Shown here: piece by piece, positions 47,489 through 56,400 of the stretch
How the letters are laid out: each line of letters opens with the position of its first letter
Position numbering within the stretch: the stretch's first letter is position 1
NCBI GenBank assembly: GCA_039621445.1
Contig: CP154955.1
Location: 33,091,417 to 33,155,416, forward strand
Length of the DNA: 64,000 nucleotides
Reading direction: 5' to 3'
Source: Euglena gracilis
Taxonomy: Eukaryota; Euglenida; Euglenophyceae; Euglenales
Position numbers and translations under genes: made by a program
Notes under the pieces: model-generated
What the model was told of the DNA's origin: nothing
Databases searched by the model: none
The model's input: only the letters and a program-made list of their open reading frames with translations

Positions 47489-50400
47489 CATATAGAATAT
47501 ATATATGACATATGTAAAAACGATTCTCAGAACATATGATGGGCTGGTTGGCGGAACATTGCTCAATGTCATCTGAATGGTGGAGAATCAAAGGATAGAC
47601 AGGGGACGAAAATCAGGGAGCCTTCAGCTCAAATGCGAGCATCAACACAGATCAGTTGTGTGATGCCATCTCCTCGTCTGTGACAGCAGGCAAACGCAAA
47701 TCCGCACACCAACCATTGCTTTGCACCACCTTTGCGTGGTGATGAAATTTGTGGTGAGAGGTGGTGTGTAATGTTTACCTGAACACGGTCTCTGACGGGC
47801 GAAAATTTGCCTGCCTTACGTGTGCACATTTGCACGTCTCAGCCGGTTGTTTTTGCATCATTTCTTTCATTCTTTTGGCAGTTAGGCGAATGAATTGATG
47901 ACGTGCGAACGACCTGTGACTGTTGGACGCTTTTATGTAACAGTACTGTGTGACAAGAATTCAAAATTTGGTAACTGAAATATCCAGGATGCGTCGGGCC
48001 AGCATCCGTTTTCCGGTATTCTCCACCACATATCCTCATTTTTTTCCCTTGGCAAACGTAAAACACACCAGTTTTTGTGCATAATTTGGGGGGGGGGGCT
48101 AAGTCCCACCACTTTCACGCAATCCATCGAGAGGTAATGGTTCAACACTTCCTTGCACAGAGCAAATGAACCACCTATGAAGGAATAAAAACGCGGCATC
48201 ACTTGGCCCTACAACACCTACCGTCTCTGGCTTCTGAACGGGTTAACCCCAACTGGTATTGTGGGGCCAATTTTGGTCTAGTGACAGGACCGAGGAAAGG
48301 TTGAGACAGAGGATCTCCTGAAGGTGGATATGCAGCCACCCGATAATTGTGCACGTCCGCCGGCCCAAAGGCCCTGCCATTGGCCCGCGGCTTGGGCTCC
48401 GCTCAGCACCCACCAGGCTGGCAACAACCTCCACCGAAGCGGCCACGGTATTCCACGCAACCAGGGCGTGAGATTGGGGGGACGACGTTGGTGCTGGTGC
48501 ATGGCAACCAGCAGCCAGAGAGAGATAGCCCTCAACCACCAGTTACTTTGAACTCTAAAGTGTGCGTTACGTTGTTGGTGGGCGCAAATGCGCAGATGAA
48601 CCACTTGTTAATTTCTGGAATGTCTGCAGCTGGTTCATTTGCGCATTTGCGCCCACCAACAGCATGATGCGCGCTTTAGGACACATGAACCACCAGCAAT
48701 TCACTGGCGTTTGACAGTTGTGTGTCTCACCATTTATCGACAATCAGACCCCGTGAACAAATTGTGTTTGTGCGCGCATTTGTGCCCATGAACACATTTT
48801 TTGTTTGTGCACACCTTAGCACCAATGAGCTGACGACGTCGACAAACCGTGTGACAAACAGTGTGACAAACAGTGTGACAAACAGTGTGACAAACCGTGT
48901 GACAAACAGTGTGACAAACAGTGTGACAAACCGTGTGACAAACCGTGTGACAAACAGTGTGACAAACAGTGTGACAAACAGTGTGACAAACAGTGTGACA
49001 AACCGTGTGACAAACCGTGTGACAAACAGTGTGACAAACCGTGTGACAAACCGTGTGACAAACCGTGTGACAAACAGTGTGACAAACCGTGTGACAAACC
49101 GTGTGACAAACAGTGTGACAAACAGTGTGACAAACAGTGTGACAAACAGTGTGACAAACAGTGTGACAAACAGTGTGACAAACAGTGTGACAAACAGTGT
49201 GACAAACAGTGTGACAAACAGTGTGACAAACAGTGTGACAAACAGTGTGACAAACAGTGTGACAAACAGTGTGACAAACAGTGTGACAAACAGTGTGACA
49301 AACCGTGTGACAAACCGTGTGACAAACCGTGTGACAAACCGTGTGACAAACCGTGTGACAAACCGTGTGACAAACCGTGTGACAAACCGTGTGACAAACC
49401 GTGTGACAAACCGTGTGACAAACCGTGTGACAAACAGTGTGACAAACAGTGTGACAAACAGTGTGACAAACAGTGTGACAAACAGTGTGACAAACAGTGT
49501 GACAAACAGTGTGACAAACCGTGTGACAAACAGTGTGACAAACAGTGTGACAAACCGTGTGACAAACAGTGTGACAAACAGTGTGACAAACAGTGTGACA
49601 AACAGTGTGACAAACAGTGTGACAAACAGTGTGACAAACAGTGTGACAAACAGTGTGACAAACAGTGTGACAAACAGTGTGACAAACCGTGTGACAAACA
49701 GTTGTGACCAACAGTGTGACAAACAGTGTGACAAACAGTGTGACAAACAGTGTGACAAACAGTGTGACAAACAGTGTGACAAACAGTGTGACAAACAGTG
49801 TGACAAACAGTGTGACAAACAGTGTGACAAACAGTGTGACAAACAGTGTGACAAACAGTGTGACAAACAGTGTGACAAACAGTGTGACAAACCGTGTGAC
49901 AAACCGTGTGACAAACAGTGTGACAAACCGTGTGACAAACAGTGTGACAAACAGTGTGACAAACAGTGTGACAAACAGTGTGACAAACAGTGTGACAAAC
50001 AGTGTGACAAACAGTGTGACAAACAGTGTGACAAACAGTGTGACAAACAGTGTGACAAACAGTGTGACAAACCGTGTGACAAACCGTGTGACAAACAGTG
50101 TGACAAACAGTGTGACAAACAGTGTGACAAACAGTGTGACAAACAGTGTGACAAACAGTGTGACAAACAGTGTGACAAACAGTGTGACAAACAGTGTGAC
50201 AAACAGTGTGACAAACAGTGTGACAAACAGTGTGACAAACAGTGTGACAAACCGTGTGACAAACAGTGTGACAAACAGTGTGACAAACAGTGTGACAAAC
50301 AGTGTGACAAACAGTGTGACAAACAGTGTGACAAACAGTGTGACAAACAGTGTGACAAACAGTGTGACAAACCGTGTGACAAACAGTGTGACAAACAGTG

Positions 50401-53400
50401 TGACAAACAGTGTGACAAACAGTGTGACAAACAGTGTGACAAACCGTGTGACAAACCGTGTGACAAACAGTGTGACAAACAGTGTGACAAACAGTGTGAC
50501 AAACAGTGTGACAAACAGTGTGACAAACAGTGTGACAAACAGTGTGACAAACAGTGTGACAAACAGTGTGACAAACAGTGTGACAAACCGTGTGACAAAC
50601 AGTGTGACAAACAGTGTGACAAACAGTGTGACAAACAGTGTGACAAACAGTGTGACAAACAGTGTGACAAACCGTGTGACAAACAGTGTGACAAACAGTG
50701 TGACAAACCGTGTGGCAAACCGTGTGACAAACAGTGTGACAAACAGTGTGACAAACAGTGTGACAAACAGTGTGACAAACAGTGTGACAAACAGTGTGAC
50801 AAACCGTGTGACAAACAGTGTGACAAACAGTGTGACAAACAGTGTGACAAACCGTGTGACAAACAGTGTGACAAACAGTGTGACAAACAGTGTGACAAAC
50901 AGTGTGACAAACAGTGTGACAAACCGTGTGACAAACCGTGTGACAAACAGTGTGACAAAACCGTGTGACAAACAGTGTGACAAACAGTGTGACAAACAGT
51001 GTGACAAACAGTGTGACAAACAGTGTGACAAACAGTGTGACAAACAGTGTGACAAACAGTGTGACAAACAGTGTGACAAACAGTGTGACAAACAGTGTGA
51101 CAAACCGTGTGACAAACCGTGTGACAAACAGTGTGACAAACAGTGTGACAAACAGTGTGACAAACAGTGTGACAAACAGTGTGACAAACAGTGTGACAAA
51201 CAGTGTGACAAACAGTGTGACAAACAGTGTGACAAACAGTGTGACAAACAGTGTGACAAACAGTGTGACAAACAGTGTGACAAACCGTGTGACAAACCGT
51301 GTGACAAACAGTGTGACAAACAGTGTGACAAACAGTGTGACAAACAGTGTGACAAACAGTGTGACAAACAGTGTGACAAACAGTGTGACAAACAGTGTGA
51401 CAAACAGTGTGACAAACAGTGTGACAAACAGTGTGACAAACAGTGTGACAAACAGTGTGACAAACAGTGTGACAAACAGTGTGACAAACAGTGTGACAAA
51501 CAGTGTGACAAACAGTGTGACAAACCGTGTGACAAACCGTGTGACAAACAGTGTGACAAACAGTGTGACAAACAGTGTGACAAACCGTGTGACAAACCGT
51601 GTGACAAACCGTGTGACAAACCGTGTGACAAACCGTGTGACAAACAGTGTGACAAACAGTGTGACAAACAGTGTGACAAACAGTGTGACAAACAGTGTGA
51701 CAAACAGTGTGACAAACAGTGTGACAAACAGTGTGACAAACCGTGTGACAAACCGTGTGACAAACAGTGTGACAAACAGTGTGACAAACAGTGTGACAAA
51801 CAGTGTGACAAACAGTGTGACAAACCGTGTGACAAACCGTGTGACAAACCGTGTGACAAACAGTGTGACAAACAGTGTGACAAACAGTGTGACAAACAGT
51901 GTGACAAACAGTGTGACAAACAGTGTGACAAACAGTGTGACAAACAGTGTGACAAACCGTGTGACAAACCGTGTGACAAACCGTGTGACAAACCGTGTGA
52001 CAAACCGTGTGACAAACCGTGTGACAAACAGTGTGACAAACAGTGTGACAAACAGTGTGACAAACAGTGTGACAAACAGTGTGACAAACAGTGTGACAAA
52101 CAGTGTGACAAACAGTGTGACAAACAGTGTGACAAACAGTGTGACAAACCGTGTGACAAACAGTGTGACAAACAGTGTGACAAACAGTGTGACAAACAGT
52201 GTGACAAACAGTGTGACAAACAGTGTGACAAACAGTGTGACAAACAGTGTGACAAACAGTGTGACAAACAGTGTGACAAACAGTGTGACAAACAGTGTGA
52301 CAAACAGTGTGACAAACAGTGTGACAAACCGTGTGACAAACAGTGTGACAAACAGTGTGACAAACAGTGTGACAAACAGTGTGACAAACAGTGTGACAAA
52401 CAGTGTGACAAACAGTGTGACAAACAGTGTGACAAACAGTGTGACAAACAGTGTGACAAACAGTGTGACAAACAGTGTGACAAACAGTGTGACAAACAGT
52501 GTGACAAACAGTGTGACAAACAGTGTGACAAACAGTGTGACAAACAGTGTGACAAACAGTGTGACAAACCGTGTGACAAACAGTGTGACAAACAGTGTGA
52601 CAAACAGTGTGACAAACAGTGTGACAAACCGTGTGACAAACAGTGTGACAAACAGTGTGACAAACCGTGTGACAAACCGTGTGACAAACAGTGTGACAAA
52701 CCGTGTGACAAACCGTGTGACAAACCGTGTGACAAACAGTGTGACAAACAGTGTGACAAACAGTGTGACAAACAGTGTGACAAACAGTGTGACAAACAGT
52801 GTGACAAACAGTGTGACAAACAGTGTGACAAACAGTGTGACAAACAGTGTGACAAACAGTGTGACAAACAGTGTGACAAACAGTGTGACAAACAGTGTGA
52901 CAAACAGTGTGACAAACAGTGTGACAAACCGTGTGACAAACCGTGTGACAAACCGTGTGACAAACCGTGTGACAAACAGTGTGACAAACAGTGTGACAAA
53001 CAGTGTGACAAACAGTGTGACAAACAGTGTGACAAACAGTGTGACAAACAGTGTGACAAACAGTGTGACAAACAGTGTGACAAACAGTGTGACAAACAGT
53101 GTGACAAACAGTGTGACAAACCGTGTGACAAACAGTGTGACAAACAGTGTGACAAACAGTGTGACAAACAGTGTGACAAACAGTGTGACAAACCGTGTGA
53201 CAAACCGTGTGACAAACAGTGTGACAAACCGTGTGACAAACAGTGTGACAAACAGTGTGACAAACAGTGTGACAAACAGTGTGACAAAAAGTGTGACAAA
53301 CAGTGTGACAAACAGTGTGACAAACAGTGTGACAAACAGTGTGACAAACAGTGTGACAAACCGTGTGACAAACCGTGTGACAAACAGTGTGACAAACAGT

Positions 53401-56400
53401 GTGACAAACAGTGTGACAAACAGTGTGACAAACAGTGTGGCAAACAGTGTGACAAACAGTGTGACAAACAGTGTGACAAACAGTGTGACAAACAGTGTGA
53501 CAAACAGTGTGACAAACAGTGTGACAAACAGTGTGACAAACAGTGTGACAAACAGTGTGACAAACAGTGTGACAAACAGTGTGACAAACAGTGTGACAAA
53601 CCGTGTGACAAACAGTGTGACAAATAGTGTGACAAACAGTGTGACAAACAGTGTGACAAACCGTGTGACAAACAGTGTGACAAACAGTGTGACAAACAGT
53701 GTGGCAAACAGTGTGACAAACAGTGTGACAAACAGTGTGACAAACAGTGTGACAAACAGTGTGACAAACAGTGTGACAAACCGTGTGACAAACAGTGTGA
53801 CAAACCGTGTGACAAACCGTGTGACAAACCGTGTGACAAACAGTGTGACAAACAGTGTGACAAACAGTGTGACAAACAGTGTGGCAAACAGTGTGACAAA
53901 CAGTGTGACAAACAGTGTGACAAACAGTGTGACAAACCGTGTGACAAACCGTGTGACAAACAGTGTGACAAACCGTGTGACAAACAGTGTGACAAACCGT
54001 GTGACAAACCGTGTGACAAACCGTGTGACAAACAGTGTGACAAACAGTGTGACAAACAGTGTGACAAACAGTGTGACAAACAGTGTGACAAACAGTGTGA
54101 CAAACAATGTGACAAACAGTGTGGCAAACCCACCAAATTATGTTTCTCGGCGGCCAGGTGGCCCCCGCCGGCACAGCCCCCTTTATCATGCCGTGTATCG
54201 ACGGTGTCAGTTCGTGGACGCCAAAGCGCAACCTTTGAAGAACACAATTGTGTTTATCGGCACAAATGCGCGCACAAACACAATTGTGTTTGTGCGCTCA
54301 TTTGTGCCCATAGGCACAATTTTGTTCTCCAAGGGTTGGGCTTCTCTTGCCGGGCTCTTTGCAACAAAAGTGGTTGTGCGGCTTCCGGGGACAAGTGGGG
54401 TGGGAGACACCCGTCCCCTTCATTCCCGGAGGACCCTATTTCTTCCCCTCTGTGCATCCATTGCCAAACTCCCCGCACTTACCTTTCCTTACCCTGCGTC
54501 CTTCCCGCCACCGCACCCACACATCCCGCCGCTTCCCGCGCTTTGCCAAACACGCCAAAAACTGCACACGGACGCGCCGCAAGCAAAGCAGTCCGGCAAA
54601 CAGGACGCACACTGCTGGCAGTTTGAGGACACCCGGAGACACAGCCGAAAGAAGCAAGACGGGCAGTGAAGGTCCCGTTCCTCTGTCGCTTTTTCACGTT
54701 TTTTTTTCACTCCTCTGGGGAAGGTCCCGGGGGTTTCGACGTGCGGGCCCATTTCCGGACCTCCCAAAAACAGCATTTTTGGCCAAAGTCCCAGGGGTCA
54801 CACCGCCAGAAACAGAATTTTGCTCATTTTTTGCAGCCTCGTGTCGCCATGTTTTCAAACCCTCCGAAGCCACACAGCCGAAATGGAAAAAAAAATTGGA
54901 AATTTGCGCAAATGCGCAAACCAACATAAAACAGCTTAAGTGCGGACTCGGCCGCCTAAATGCCAATCAATCCCCTTTGTCCAACCAACCATCGGATAAC
55001 TCTTCGGGGAGAGAAATCAGGGGTCCCTCGCCAATCGGCTTTCTTCGGGGGGGGGGGACGGAACATGGGTTGTTTTGCTCTTTATTGTTGCTCTTTGGTG
55101 ACTCCCTTGGGGGTGACCAGTCTGTCTGAGATCAGTCACCCACATGCACACTGTGGGTTTGATGTTCGACCCGGTGGGGGACAAAGTGGGGGGGGGACAC
55201 CAGCGGTCTTCGCCCAACACCCGGGCGAGGGCCTCCGGCGGCTCTGGAGGTCCGCGTTGGACACGCCGGACGTGGGGGCCGCTGCGGGGCTGCCCACTGA
55301 CCTCTGTGGCGGGGGAAGGCCCGGTCGGGGGCCGGGGCAGAGGAAGAACCCGGGGTGGGAGGCCTGGGTTCTTCCCCAAGGGGCGAGGGGGAGGGCAGGA
55401 GGGGGACAGAGGGGAGCCGGCCAGCCGGGACGGTTCTCGGCCTCGGGATATCGATTCCAATCCCCCCAGAAATATGTGGAACGAAACCCCACATCATCTC
55501 CAAACGCCGCACGTGCGTACACCGCACACGGACTGTTTTCCCAAACTTCAGTGGGGTGGCAGCCGACCATCGGAGTCGCACAGTATTTGAGCAGTACTCT
55601 ATCTATCCCTTTCAAACAAAATTCGCCCTCACACCTGCCACCAACAAAGGGCCCCGGGCCGGGGTGGCTGGCCCGGCGTTGCCCCGCCCGTACTCGTTGG
55701 ATGCGTTGAACTTCTCCGCGGCAAGCCTTCGGTTCTCCAACACCTGGCCCACAAGAGCGGAACAGACGCCCCGTCGTCTGCACACTGTTCGCCAGATATT
55801 TGATATAGATATTTGATATTGATATTAGTATTTGACATTGATATTTGATATTTGATATAGATACTTGAACTAACAAAAAAAATGAAAAAAATGAAATAAT
55901 CACTCGTTTGACAACCTCTCCCAACTAGCTTGTCCTGCAGACCAGCAGCACAGACTGAAACTGTATCCTGAAGGACCAGCCGTTCCGCCCCGGCAGAAAC
56001 TGGGGCAACCTCCTTGTCGATCATCTGGTGCACGGACTGCGAGATCAGCGTCTCCTCCAGCAGCAGCCACTGGATTTGGTTGCACACGCGGACGAAGTGC
56101 ACCAGCTCTTTGCCGATGGAGCGGCCCAGCGGGTTCGAGCTCAGGTCCACATAGACGAGTTCCGTGTGGCCTGCGCCAAAGGGAGGGGTGGGGAGGGATT
56201 GTGAGACGGCGAAAGCGAAAAATATGTGTATATATATACACACATATATATATATATATATATATATGTATATGTATATATGAGAAATATGTATATATGG
56301 CAGCAACATTTAACTCCCCCCCCCCCCGGGGAAAGTAAAATCTCCCAGGGGGTCAAAAAATTTCCCAAGGGTTTTGTTTTACGTCCTGAGTGAATTCCAT

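Larger units (their letters stand above)
43041..55200 (-). other. Giant 12.2-kb intron of gene A
   Basis: The intron runs between donor tg|gtgtcc (55200) and acceptor ccccag (43041). Its flanking exons join in frame (…LGEDR, Trp, LQAVARQEF…). It holds an inverted-repeat element (43.07-43.32 kb), two related degenerate blocks (43.4-44.05 kb), a 172-bp tandem repeat (44.3-44.8 kb), a hAT-like element (45.53-45.84 kb), a CACTTTTGGCC-like array (45.85-46.45 kb), palindromic GTGCGCGCAT motifs (46.9-48.8 kb) and the 12-bp satellite (48.84-54.12 kb). I see no exon inside it, although unrecognised exons cannot be excluded. Confidence 0.6.

Noticed and set aside
48722-54247. Open frames of 750 to 1,840 codons on both strands (repeated TNSV, CDKQ, CHTV, LSHC and FVTL)
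   Set aside because: They are forced by a stop-free 12-bp unit read in every frame. There is no start context, codon bias or non-repeat domain.
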